Below the pieces are notes generated by a model. That model saw only the letters and a list, made by a program, of their open reading frames with translations. It was not told where the DNA came from and ran no database searches. Of a stretch of DNA of 64,000 nucleotides, positions 9,344 through 19,058 are shown one piece after another (position 1 is the first letter of the stretch; each line of letters opens with the position of its first letter). Position numbers and translations under genes: made by a program. This stretch comes from Halopseudomonas formosensis (GTDB taxonomy: Bacteria > Pseudomonadota > Gammaproteobacteria > Pseudomonadales > Pseudomonadaceae), in assembly GCF_900115905.1 (NCBI RefSeq), contig NZ_FOYD01000001.1:248001-312000 (forward strand). Reading direction: 5' to 3'.

Positions 9344-11188
9344 ATGAAACGACTGATGTATTCCGGTACCGGCCTGTTGCTCCTGTTGCTGGCCTTCATT
9401 GCCTTCAACATCACCTCCAACACCCTGCTGCCCGGGGCGCGGCTGGATCTGACCGAACAGAAGCTGTACACCATCTCCGATGGCACGCGGAAGATCCTGC
9501 GTGATCTGGAGGAGCCGGTGACCCTGTACTTCTTCTTCTCCGAGCGCGCCAGCAAGGATCTGGTCATGGTTCGCAACTACGCGCGGCGGGTGGAGGAAAT
9601 GCTCAAGGAGTACGAGCGGGTAGCCGATGGCAAGCTGCGCCTGCACATCATCGACCCGCAACCCTTCTCCGAGGCTGAGGACCGCGCCGCCGAGTTCGGG
9701 CTGCAGGCGGTACCCCTGACCCAGACCGGTGAACAGCTGTACTTCGGTCTGGCCGGCACCAACGAGCTGGCCCAGCGCGAGATCATTCCCTTTTTCGCGC
9801 TGGATCAGGAAGGCCTGCTCGAGTACGAGCTCAGCCGGCTGGTCAACAGCCTGGCCCGGCCGGAGAAACCACGTATCGGCCTGATCTCCGCGCTGCCCCT
9901 GGGCGGCGGCATGAACCCCTTCAGCGGTCAGGCCACGGCGCCCTGGGTGGCCTACGAGCAGCTGCAGCAGGTATTCGGCGTGGAAGAGCTGGAAGCGGAT
10001 ATCGACGCCGTACCCGAGGACATCGATGTGCTGCTGCTGGTGCATCCCAAGACCCTCAGCGAGGCGGCCCTGTTCGCCATCGACCAGTTCGTGCTGCGCG
10101 GCGGCAAGCTGATGGCCTTCATCGATCCGGTGGCCGAATCGGATCAGAGCATGGAGGCCATGATGGATGGCATGGCCGATGGCCGTGCCTCGGATCTGGC
10201 TCCGCTGCTGGCGGCCTGGGGCGTGTCCTATGACCCCGAGCGGGTGGTGCTGGATTCGCGCCTGGGCATGTCCGTGGGTCGCGGTCAGGGGCAGCTGCCG
10301 GCCCGTCACATCGGCTGGCTGGAAGTGGAAAAGCAGTTCATGAGCCAGGACGATACCGTCACCGCACCGCTGCAGCTGCTGACCCTGGCCAGTGCCGGTT
10401 CACTGGTGCCGATGGAGGAGGCCAGCACCCGGTTCGAGCCGCTGCTGTCCAGCAGCCGGCACAGTGCGCTGACCCCCAGCAGCCGCTTCACCCGTCTGGA
10501 GGACCCGGAAACCCTGCTGCAGGGCTTCCGCGCCGATGAGCAGATCCACCATTTCGCCGCCCGGCTGCAGGGCCCGGCCAGTACCGCCTTCCCCGAGGGG
10601 CTGGAAGGGCGCGAGCCCGAGCTGACCGAAGCGGCCAACATCAACGTGGTGCTGGTTGCCGATACCGACCTGCTGACCGACCGCATGTGGGTACAGGTGC
10701 AGGACTTCTTCGGCCAGCGCATTCCCCAGCCCTGGGCGGACAACGGTGGTTTCCTGATCAACGCGCTGGACAACCTGTCCGGTTCCGAGGCGCTGATCAG
10801 CGTGCGTTCGCGGGGCAACTTCAGCCGTCCGTTCACCGTGGTTGAGGATCTGCAGCGCCAGGCTGAAAGCCGCTTCCGCGAAAGCGAGATGCGCCTGCAA
10901 CAGCAGCTGGAGCAGACCGAACAGCGCCTGATCGAGCTGCAGCAGAACCAGGATCCGACCCAGCTGATCGAGCTCAGTGCCGAGCAGGAGCAGGAGATCC
11001 AGCGCTTCCTCGATCAGAAGCTGGAGATCCGCAAGCAGCTGCGGGACGTGCGCTACCAGCTGAACGCGGATATCGAGCGTCTGGGCACCTGGCTGAAGGT
11101 GATCAACATTGCACTGGTTCCGGCGTTGCTGACCCTGGCGGTGCTGCTGTGGTGGCTGCTGGGTCGGATGCGCCGCCGTACTGTCTAG
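9344..11188 (+). CDS. GldG-type ABC auxiliary protein (PF09822 family)
   Basis: The 614-residue protein has an N-terminal membrane anchor (residues about 7-25, LLLLLAFIAFNI), a large extracytoplasmic region and a C-terminal anchor (INIALVPALLTLAVLLWWLL). The N-terminal domain matches the uncharacterised ABC auxiliary (GldG) family: LDLTEQKLYTISDGTRKIL, then EPVTLYFFFS. A glutamine/glutamate-rich coiled coil precedes the last membrane segment. The start at ATG 9344 is supported by AAAGGAG 8 nt upstream. It probably works as the periplasmic part of the neighbouring ABC exporter. Confidence 0.85.
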   Translation: MKRLMYSGTGLLLLLLAFIAFNITSNTLLPGARLDLTEQKLYTISDGTRKILRDLEEPVTLYFFFSERASKDLVMVRNYARRVEEMLKEYERVADGKLRLHIIDPQPFSEAEDRAAEFGLQAVPLTQTGEQLYFGLAGTNELAQREIIPFFALDQEGLLEYELSRLVNSLARPEKPRIGLISALPLGGGMNPFSGQATAPWVAYEQLQQVFGVEELEADIDAVPEDIDVLLLVHPKTLSEAALFAIDQFVLRGGKLMAFIDPVAESDQSMEAMMDGMADGRASDLAPLLAAWGVSYDPERVVLDSRLGMSVGRGQGQLPARHIGWLEVEKQFMSQDDTVTAPLQLLTLASAGSLVPMEEASTRFEPLLSSSRHSALTPSSRFTRLEDPETLLQGFRADEQIHHFAARLQGPASTAFPEGLEGREPELTEAANINVVLVADTDLLTDRMWVQVQDFFGQRIPQPWADNGGFLINALDNLSGSEALISVRSRGNFSRPFTVVEDLQRQAESRFRESEMRLQQQLEQTEQRLIELQQNQDPTQLIELSAEQEQEIQRFLDQKLEIRKQLRDVRYQLNADIERLGTWLKVINIALVPALLTLAVLLWWLLGRMRRRTV

Positions 11189-11198
11189 GAGGACGGAG

Positions 11199-12182
11199 AT
11201 GCGAAACAGGATTCTGATCGTTGCGGTCTTGGTGATACTGGCGCTGACGGCGGTAGCGTTGCAGATGCGCAGCAGCGAACGTATCGACGAGCTGGCCAGT
11301 CGCGAGCTGCTGTCGCCTGAACAGCAGCAGCAACTGGCCGGGCTGGAGCGGATCACCCTGAGCAAGGGCGAGTCCAGTGTCGAGCTGGCCCTGCTGGACG
11401 GGAACTGGGGCGTGCTCAGCCATGCCGGCTTCCCGGTACAGAAGGAACGTCTGGCAGCTCTGCTGCATGCCCTGCGTGGCGCCCGGGTGATCGAGGAGAA
11501 GACCAGCAACCCCGATCACCACGCCCGCCTGGGACTGGCTACCGACGACGCCACCCATCCTCCGCTGCAGGTGCAACTGCATGCCGCCGGCGAGGACTTC
11601 GGCGTGATCTATGGCAATCGGGTCGGCAATGGCCAGCTGGTACGCTTTGTCGGCAGCGATCAGGTGCTGCTGATCAACCGCCCCTTCGGCATGTCGGTCA
11701 ACCCCCAGGACTGGCTGTCACTGCAGGTGGTGGACATGCCCCTGACCCTGGTGTCCCGGGCCCGCTGGCAGCACGCCGACGGCGAAACCCTGGAGCTGTC
11801 CAAGGCGGCCGAGGGGGAGTACAACCTCCAGCTTGAAGGCGCGGATGCGGAGCAGGGCGGCAACGAGCGCCAGATCAACAGCATGGTGCTGGCGCTGGTG
11901 AACCTGCGTGCGCAGAACGTGGCGCTGCGCGAGGAACTGGCGCTGCCCGAGCCCATGCTGCAGATGCAGGTCGATACCTGGGCCGGCAGTGAACTGCAGG
12001 CCAGCCTGTACAACCTCGAGGGGCGTTACTGGTTGCTGATCGACAGCTATACCGCCGCCGAGGCGGACAGCGAGCTGCAGGTCAACGCTGATTCGCGCTG
12101 GGCCTACCAGGTCGGTGTGGCCGATATGGAAAATCTCACCCGTCGTCGTCAGGACCTGCTGCGCAGCGGCGAATCCGACTGA
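11199..12182 (+). CDS. DUF4340 domain protein of the ABC operon
   Basis: The 327-residue protein has one N-terminal membrane segment (ILIVAVLVILALTAVAL) and then a soluble, presumably periplasmic domain with the repeated DUF4340 pattern (ITLSKGESSVELALLDGNWGV, RARWQHADGETLEL). The gene starts 10 nt after the GldG-type gene with AGGAGG in front. DUF4340 proteins often accompany GldAFG-like ABC systems. Its role is unknown; an accessory or scaffold function is inferred from the operon. Confidence 0.8.
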   Translation: MRNRILIVAVLVILALTAVALQMRSSERIDELASRELLSPEQQQQLAGLERITLSKGESSVELALLDGNWGVLSHAGFPVQKERLAALLHALRGARVIEEKTSNPDHHARLGLATDDATHPPLQVQLHAAGEDFGVIYGNRVGNGQLVRFVGSDQVLLINRPFGMSVNPQDWLSLQVVDMPLTLVSRARWQHADGETLELSKAAEGEYNLQLEGADAEQGGNERQINSMVLALVNLRAQNVALREELALPEPMLQMQVDTWAGSELQASLYNLEGRYWLLIDSYTAAEADSELQVNADSRWAYQVGVADMENLTRRRQDLLRSGESD

Positions 12183-12256
12183 CATCCTTGCCCCGATGGC
12201 CGGCCGGTCATGGTCCGGCCACCGGGTATCCGATGGCAAATGCACATCGCCCCCTC

Positions 12257-12284
12257 TTGCAGCCGCACGCACTTTGGCTAGAAT
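12257..12284 (+). promoter_or_regulatory. Candidate sigma-70 promoter for the cold-shock gene
   Basis: TTGCAG (12257-12262), 16-bp spacer, TAGAAT (12279-12284). This would give a 5' leader of about 185 nt before the cold-shock start codon, the long-leader arrangement common for csp genes. Assigned by eye only. The remainder of 12183-12476 contains no gene I can support. Confidence 0.35.
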
Positions 12285-12476
12285 CGAAGCACGGCCTCTA
12301 TAAACATTATTCCAGGTGGGGCGTATGACCGGCTTGCCGGCAGCGCTCCCCATGCCGGGCGCAATGCCGCATCAGGTTTCGCACCAGGTATCCAATGGAC
12401 GTTGCACGGAGTGTCGCTATCGCCGCTCCGGCTTTCCGGGCGGTGTGGAATCATTTGTGATGTGGAGAAGGTGGTA

Positions 12477-12686
12477 ATGTCTGATCGGCAAACCGGTACG
12501 GTTAAATGGTTCAACGATGCCAAGGGCTTTGGCTTCATTCAGCGTGAGTCGGGTCCGGATGTGTTCGTGCACTTCCGCGCCATTCGTGGCGAAGGGCACC
12601 GCACTCTGGTGGAAGGGCAGAAGGTCGAGTTCAACGTAACCCAGGGCCAGAAAGGGTTGCAGGCCGAGGACGTGGCAGCACTTTGA
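12477..12686 (+). CDS. Cold-shock domain protein (CspA family)
   Basis: Single OB-fold nucleic-acid-binding protein of 69 residues. RNP1 is KGFGFI (residues about 16-21) and RNP2 is VFVHF (residues about 29-33); the N-terminal TGTVKWFND is typical. It acts as an RNA chaperone or transcription antiterminator in the cytoplasm. ATG 12477 has GGAGAAGG upstream and gives the canonical length. Its stop overlaps the start of the next small gene (TTGA), suggesting coupling. Whether it is cold-induced cannot be read here. Confidence 0.93.
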   Translation: MSDRQTGTVKWFNDAKGFGFIQRESGPDVFVHFRAIRGEGHRTLVEGQKVEFNVTQGQKGLQAEDVAAL

Positions 12687-12979
12687 GTGCTGACGACCCG
12701 GCGCGCTGGTATTGCTGTTCACTGGGGGACGGCCTGCAGGCCGCTCAGCCATTGGACGCCATCCGGCAGGCCTTTGTACGGCGGTACCCGGTGGTCACAC
12801 CGGATACCGCCGTATTCCTGCGTCATCGCCTCGAGGGGCTGCACTGCGACACCACGGTATTCTTCACGCCGGCACTGGCGGATCTGGCCAGGGAGTTCGG
12901 TGCTCACCGTTGCTACCCACCTGATGCCGGTGAGGTCGAGCTGCTGATCGGCTCGGACCGGTTACTGCCCCGGCACTGA
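12683..12979 (+). CDS. Unknown 98-residue protein coupled to the cold-shock gene
   Basis: Reading frame from TTG 12683, overlapping the cold-shock stop by TTGA, to 12979. The product ([16 protein letters not shown]...) is compact and globular-looking, with no membrane segment or low complexity. It contains the stretch [38 protein letters not shown] recognise no domain. The TTG start and 4-nt overlap imply translation by coupling. It converges on the minus-strand gene at 12986, so the frame fills its slot exactly, which supports it being real. Confidence 0.6.
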   Translation: MSADDPARWYCCSLGDGLQAAQPLDAIRQAFVRRYPVVTPDTAVFLRHRLEGLHCDTTVFFTPALADLAREFGAHRCYPPDAGEVELLIGSDRLLPRH

Positions 12980-12985
12980 CCCCAA

Positions 12986-13369
12986 TCAGGGCTTCTGGGC
13001 CCAGATGAATTCTTCCTCGCCCTCGACCGTCACCTTCATCCAGCGGTCGGCATCGGCCTCGCCCTGTTCCTCCTCCCAGCCGCCCACCGAACAGCGCACT
13101 TCCCGCTGGATGCCGGCAGCCACGGCCCGGGCGCACTCCAGGTCAGTGGCCCAGGGGGTGGCGTCGCTGTCGAACCAGATGCTGGCCCAGCGGCCGGCGG
13201 CGCGACGCACCAGCATCAGCGGAATCGGCGGCGCCGCCTGCAGGGTGCCGCGCCGGGTATTGCCCTTCCACTCGCCCAGCTGCAGCGGGCCGATCTGCTG
13301 TTCCAGCCAGCTGGTCAGCTCGTCGAGGAAGTCTTCCTTCACGTAGATCTCGATATCCGGTTGGCGCAC
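12986..13369 (-). CDS. Conserved-looking protein of unknown function (127 aa)
   Basis: Cytoplasmic, acidic protein beginning MRQPDIEIYVKEDFLDELTSWL and ending EGEEEFIWAQKP. It has a central basic/aromatic block (RAAGRWASIWFDSDATPW) and no signal peptide or membrane segment. It lies 11 nt downstream of rlmA on the same strand and so probably belongs to the dapE-rlmA transcript. Pseudomonas genomes often carry a protein of this kind near rlmA. No function is proposed. Confidence 0.7.
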   Translation of the reverse strand: MRQPDIEIYVKEDFLDELTSWLEQQIGPLQLGEWKGNTRRGTLQAAPPIPLMLVRRAAGRWASIWFDSDATPWATDLECARAVAAGIQREVRCSVGGWEEEQGEADADRWMKVTVEGEEEFIWAQKP

Positions 13370-13380
13370 AGGGATTCCTC

Positions 13381-14180
13381 TCAGCGTTGCAACAAGACCA
13401 GACGCATTACCACCTCCAGGCCGCTCAGGCCGCTCTCCAGCAGGGCCTGCTGGCGCTCCGGCCGGCTGCGCCAGCCATGCGGCGTCATGCCGATCAGGTC
13501 GGCCAGTGCCTCGGCGGACAGCTCCAGGGGGTAGCGCAGTACCTGATCATCGACGATCTGCAGTTCGGGGGGCAAGTTCCGGATCAGTTCCGGGGTGTCA
13601 TGCACACTGTCATACAGTTGCTGGCGCAGGCTCAGCAGGTGATCGGCATGGGGGCCGACCAGCAGCAGTCGCCCGCCGGGGCGCAGCACGCGCAGGCACT
13701 CCTGCCAGGACCAGGGACTGAATATGCACAGGGCCGCATCGACGCTGGCGTCGGCCACCGGCAGGCGGGCGCTGGAACCCACCAGCCAGCGGATCCCGCG
13801 GTTGCGCCGGCAGGCCTTGATGATGGCTTCCTTGCTGATGTCCAGCCCGGCGCAGTCGGCGGTGGGGATGGCGCGGGCCAGGCGGTCGGTGTAGTAACCC
13901 TCGCCACAACCCATGTCCAGAATGGAGCGGGGGTCTTCGGTCCCCAGCAGCTCGTTGACCCGGTCGCTGACCGGCTGGTAGTAGCCGCCGTCGAGAAAGG
14001 CCTGACGGTGCGCCAGCATGGCCGGGGTATCGCCGGGCTGACGACTGTTCTTGTGCTGCACCAGCAGCAGGTTCAGATAGCCCTGGCGAGCCTGGTCATA
14101 GCTGTGGCCATTGCTGCAGGACCAGGTCCGCTCGCTGGCGGTCAGCGGCAGATGGCAGTGCGGGCAGATCAGTTGAGGCA

Positions 14181-14181
<1 letters not shown>
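13381..14181 (-). CDS. rlmA: 23S rRNA (guanine-N1-745) methyltransferase RlmA
   Basis: Methylates G745 of 23S rRNA using SAM. The N-terminal zinc site is visible as C6-x2-C9, C22 and H26 (CPHCHLPL, WSCSNGHSYD). The family block GYLNLLLVQHKNSRQPGD follows, then SAM motif I LDMGCGEGYYTDRLA. The 266-residue length is normal. The start codon ATG overlaps the dapE stop (ATGA at 14178-14181), so the two are translationally coupled. Confidence 0.92.
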
Positions 14182-15386
<1,205 letters not shown>

Positions 15387-15713
15387 TCAGGGGGTGTCGG
15401 GCTTGCGCTCGTGGCCCATGGGGGTGCTGTCGGGGAGGCCGGTTTCCGGATTGCGGAAGTCCGGGCTGCGAACCTCCGAGTCCATGGGCATGTGGGCATA
15501 GCGGGCGATATCATCGCCGCTGTGCCGCTCGCACAGCCGCTCCTTCAGCTCACAGTGTCCGGTCAGGCCGCGGTACAGGGCCATGCCACCGGCGGCCAGC
15601 GCCAGCAGGCCACCTACGCCACCATGCCGCAGGCCGCAGGCGAGCAGGCCGAGACCACCGGCGATCGACAGCTTGCGCTCCATACCGGTGACGTTCTGCG
15701 ATGAATGTTGCAT
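15387..15713 (-). CDS. Small membrane protein with YgaP/DUF2892-type transmembrane domain
   Basis: The 108-residue protein starts MQHSSQNVTGMERKLSIAGG. One or two hydrophobic segments follow (LGLLACGLRHGGVGGLLALAAGGMALYRGLTG), matching the NV.x.ER..R...G pattern of the YgaP-like/DUF2892 family. The C-terminus is hydrophilic. It lies 21 nt after the OmpA-type lipoprotein gene on the same strand and probably shares its transcript. The family has no defined biochemical role; a link to envelope stress is inferred from its neighbours. Confidence 0.75.
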   Translation of the reverse strand: MQHSSQNVTGMERKLSIAGGLGLLACGLRHGGVGGLLALAAGGMALYRGLTGHCELKERLCERHSGDDIARYAHMPMDSEVRSPDFRNPETGLPDSTPMGHERKPDTP

Positions 15714-15734
15714 GTCAGATTCCTCTTGTCAGAT

Positions 15735-16508
15735 TCAACGGCGCGGCACATTGGCGTCGTCATGGGAAATGGTTACCTCGACCCGGCGGTTCATGGCGCG
15801 GGAAGCGGGACTGTTGTTGTCCGACACCGGGTGGGCCTTGCCCAGTCCCACGGTTTGAATACGGCCGGCATCCACCCCCGCCTGGACCAGGGCATGGCGG
15901 ACCGAATCGGCCCGGGCCTGGGACAGCTGCAGGTTGTAGGAGTCAGAGCCGGTACTGTCGGTAAAGCCCTCGATCAGCACCTTGCGCTCCGGGTGCTCTT
16001 CCAGGAACCGCGCCAGTTTGCGGACTTCGCTGTGGGCCGCGGGTTTCAGGTCGGCCTTGTCCAGATCGAACAGCACATTGCCGAAGGTCACCACCGAGCC
16101 ACGCTCGGTCTGCTTGGCGTTGAGCTGTTCCTGGAGCTGGCGGATCTGCTCGTCACGGGCCTCGAGGCGGGTGCGGGCGCGTTCCTCGGACACCCCTTCC
16201 AGCTCCTGCTCGGCGGTGCGCAGGGCTATGGTCTGGCGGGCCAGCTCCACGCGGCGCTCGGTCAGGTAGGCCAGGTGCGATACCTCAGGCTCCTTGGCGC
16301 CTTCCTTGAAGGCGAAATCCGCCTGTCCGAGGGCCTTCTTCGCCTCCTCGGTCTCGATGGCCGCAAACTGCTGAGCCTTGGGATGGTTCTGCAGTTCTGT
16401 TACCTGGGCGCGGGCCTGTTCCAGCTGGGGGTTGGGTTCGTTGGAAGCACAGGCCGTGAGCAGCACGCCGGCGGCCAGGCAGGCGGGTAAGGTCAGATGA
16501 GTACGCAT
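15735..16508 (-). CDS. OmpA-family lipoprotein with DUF4398 region
   Basis: The 257-residue precursor has a signal peptide and lipobox LTAC, giving a lipidated Cys20. Residues about 25-140 form a DUF4398-like, Ala/Gln/Glu-rich helical region. The C-terminal OmpA peptidoglycan-binding domain (about 148-250) contains FDLDKADLKPAAHSEV, IEGFTDSTGSDSYN and ASRAMNRRVEVTI, with the conserved Asp and Arg that bind diaminopimelate. It should link the outer membrane to peptidoglycan. It is preceded by a DUF4398 lipoprotein gene with the same orientation. Confidence 0.9.
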   Translation of the reverse strand: MRTHLTLPACLAAGVLLTACASNEPNPQLEQARAQVTELQNHPKAQQFAAIETEEAKKALGQADFAFKEGAKEPEVSHLAYLTERRVELARQTIALRTAEQELEGVSEERARTRLEARDEQIRQLQEQLNAKQTERGSVVTFGNVLFDLDKADLKPAAHSEVRKLARFLEEHPERKVLIEGFTDSTGSDSYNLQLSQARADSVRHALVQAGVDAGRIQTVGLGKAHPVSDNNSPASRAMNRRVEVTISHDDANVPRR

Positions 16509-16544
16509 GGTATGACTCCTCGCAAGTGTTCGTGGTGGCCTGGC

Positions 16545-16937
16545 TTACTGCACGCGGCGCAGACTTTCTTCACGCAGCTCCTGCGTGCCTTGACGGGCCG
16601 ATTCCAGACCCCGCTTGGCCTTCTCGGCCTGGGCCTTGCGTTCGGCGACCCGCGCATCCCACTCCGCCTGCTCAGCCAGCTCGCGGGCGCGGTCGTAATC
16701 CTTCTCCAGGTTGGCCTGCTCGGCCTGCAGCAGTTTCTCCCGCGCGGTACGCAGCTCCAGCGGCGCAAACTCGGCGCTTCTGGCGGTGTCAGCGGAATTG
16801 ACGGCCTGTTGGGCAACGGCCAGCTGGCTGGTGGGTGGCGGGGTGCTGGCGCAGCCGGTGACGAAAACGGCGACGCCCAGGGTCATTGCGGTGAACAGGG
16901 TTCTGGACGTGCATGGTGCGTGGGACAGCATGGACAT
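16545..16937 (-). CDS. DUF4398 lipoprotein
   Basis: The 130-residue precursor has a signal peptide and lipobox VTGC (Cys29). The mature part is a single helical domain with heptad-like Ala/Glu/Arg patterning (ARELAEQAEWDARVAERKAQAEKAKRG), the DUF4398 type. ATG 16937 has GGAG (16944-16947 complement) at good spacing; a second ATG two codons in is possible. With the OmpA lipoprotein 36 nt downstream it forms a two-gene envelope pair, perhaps arisen by duplication of the DUF4398 unit. Confidence 0.85.
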   Translation of the reverse strand: MSMLSHAPCTSRTLFTAMTLGVAVFVTGCASTPPPTSQLAVAQQAVNSADTARSAEFAPLELRTAREKLLQAEQANLEKDYDRARELAEQAEWDARVAERKAQAEKAKRGLESARQGTQELREESLRRVQ

Positions 16938-17000
16938 GGTGGACTCCAGATAGCATTCACAGTGGGTTCAGAATTTGTGACCCCGGCTTGCTGGAGCTGT

Positions 17001-18009
17001 TCAACAAAGCTTGCGTACTTCCGGCGCGGCTCCGGCCGTCTGGCAGGCGGGCCAGCGAGCTCTTCGCCAGGCCCGGCGCTGTTTCTTGTCGAGGAAGGTC
17101 CAGGCCAGCAGGCGGCTCTGCTTCTGGCCCTGACCCATGGGGATTACCCGCACATCCCGTACCGGCAGTGTGGCCAGTCGGGCACGCAGGCGGCAGGTTG
17201 GCGGCCCGGGACACCAGGGTGGTGAACCAGAACACCTGACCGGCGATGGCGGCGCTCTGATCAATCATGCGAGACAGGAAACCGGCTTCGCCACCGTCAC
17301 ACATGAGTTCGTTGTGCCGACCGCCGAAGTTCAGCAGCGGTTGCCGATCGGTGTCTCGGCCGAGATTGCGCCACTTGCGCTGGCTGCCCCGGGTTGCTTC
17401 GGCCAGGTCGGCATGGAAGGGGGGATTGCACAGGGTGAAATCGAAGCGCTCGTCAGCGCCGACCAGACCCCCGAAGATCTGCTCGGGCCGCCTCTGGTGG
17501 CGTAGTTCGATGCCGACAGCCAGCGTCGGGTTGGCGGCCAGGATCTGCGCCGCATTGGCCAGGGCGGCCTGGTCAATGTCGCTTCCGACAAAGCGCCAGC
17601 CGTATTCGCTGCGGCCCAGCAGGGGATAGATCAGATTGGCCCCGGTGCCCACGTCCAGACCGACCAGACCGTCGCCTGTGGGTATCTTGCCGTCGTGGCT
17701 CGCTCCCAGCAGGTCCGCCAGGGCGTGGATGTAGTCGGCGCGGCCGGGCACCGGTGGGCACAGGTAACCCTCGGGCAGGGTCCAGCCGCGGATGCCGTAC
17801 TGCTCCTGCAGCAGAGCCTGATTCAGCGCCAGCACGGCGGCAGGCTGACTGAAGTCCAGTGTGCTCGACCTGTCTGCAGCCCTGATGATATGGGGCCTGA
17901 GCGTTGGACAGGCGCGTGCCAGCGTCTGCAGATCATAGCGCCCCTGGTGACGGTTGCGCGGATGCAGGCCGGCTCGGGCCGGGCGCGGCGGACGGGATCG
18001 GGTGGACAT
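17001..18009 (-). pseudogene. rlmF: RlmF 23S rRNA (adenine-N6-1618) methyltransferase, frameshifted
   Basis: The N-terminal about 273 residues are intact: the family start, SAM site LDVGTGANLIYPLLG (118-132) and catalytic CNPPFH (194-199). After FWFTTLVSRAANLP the reading frame is lost near 17189-17194. The C-terminal signature RVIPMGQGQKQSRLLAWTFLDKKQRRAW continues in another frame to a stop at 17001. Restoring two bases (CCGCC to CCGCGCC) joins the parts, consistent with a 2-bp deletion in a short GC repeat, or a sequencing error. Without repair the protein would carry a nonsense tail to 16957. ATG 18009 has AGAGG upstream. Confidence 0.8.
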
Positions 18010-18230
18010 GCTGGACCTCTGATTCGGCCGGCAATTGTCCCATAGCGGCGCGCCGCTGGCATCCCCGCTTGTACACAATTCAGGTGGATGAGTCTGTGGA
18101 TAAGCCTGTGATAAGCAGGGCCAGCCCACACTGGCGTTGGCTTTGCCGGAGCTGGTGATTTATTGAGCAGTGGCGCGGGGCGGGCGGTGACCTGGGGTAT
18201 ACTGTGCCGCTTCAGAATTGCGAGGTTGGC

Positions 18231-19007
18231 ATGGCGACAGATGATCCCCGCTTCGGCGGTATAGCGCGACTCTATGGCACCGAAGCCCTGGCCCGGCTGC
18301 AGGGCAGTCATATGGCCGTGGTCGGTATCGGCGGTGTCGGCAGCTGGGCGGCCGAGGCGCTGGCGCGCACCGGCATCGGCCGCATCACCCTGATCGACAT
18401 GGATGACATCTGCGTCACCAATACCAACCGGCAGTTGCCGGCCATGGCGGGCAACATAGGACGGCTCAAGGTCGAGGTGATGGCCGAACGCATCCGCGCC
18501 ATCAACCCGGCCTGCGAGGTGCGACCGATCATGGGCTTTGTCACCCCGGACACCCTGGCCGAGTACATCACCCCGGACATCGACTGTGTGGTGGACTGCA
18601 TCGACAGCGTGGCGTCCAAGGTGGCGCTGATCGCCTGGTGCCGGCGCCAGCGCATTGCCATCGTCACCACGGGCGGCGCCGGTGGCCAGATAGACCCCAC
18701 CCAGATCCGCGTGGCCGACCTGTCGAAGACAGTCAACGATCCGCTGGCGGCCAAGGCCCGCTCCCTGCTGCGCCGCGACCACAATTTCCCCCGCGCCGAG
18801 AGCAAGCGCAGCTTCGGCGTGCCCTGCGTCTATTCCCTGGAGCAACTGCGCTACCCCAAGCCGGATGGCTCGGTATGCCAGCAGAAGAGCTTTGTCGGGG
18901 AAGGGGTCAAGCTGGACTGTTCCGGCGGCTTCGGTTCGGTGACCATGGTCACGGCCACCTTCGGCATGGTGGCTGCATCCAGAGCGGTGGAGCGCTTGCT
19001 GCGCTGA
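18231..19007 (+). CDS. tcdA: tRNA threonylcarbamoyladenosine dehydratase TcdA (CsdL)
   Basis: E1-like enzyme that uses ATP to cyclise t6A37 of tRNA to ct6A; it thus acts after the TsaB pathway encoded near 1179. The 258-residue protein has the nucleotide-binding GIGGVGSWA (32-40), then DMDDICVTNTNRQLPA, which holds the adenylate-contacting Asp, Asn and Arg. The end region SGGFGSVTMVTATFG is typical. ATG 18231 has GAGG upstream. A TATACT -10-like box is at 18198-18203. Confidence 0.93.
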   Translation: MATDDPRFGGIARLYGTEALARLQGSHMAVVGIGGVGSWAAEALARTGIGRITLIDMDDICVTNTNRQLPAMAGNIGRLKVEVMAERIRAINPACEVRPIMGFVTPDTLAEYITPDIDCVVDCIDSVASKVALIAWCRRQRIAIVTTGGAGGQIDPTQIRVADLSKTVNDPLAAKARSLLRRDHNFPRAESKRSFGVPCVYSLEQLRYPKPDGSVCQQKSFVGEGVKLDCSGGFGSVTMVTATFGMVAASRAVERLLR

Positions 19008-19058
19008 GCGAGCAGGGCGCAGCACATCTGCGCCACGCCCCGGGGATGGCTGTCAGGC

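Noticed and set aside
16957-17000. Continuation of the rlmF frame to 16957
   Set aside because: This is the out-of-frame nonsense tail after the frameshift; homology resumes in the frame that stops at 17001.
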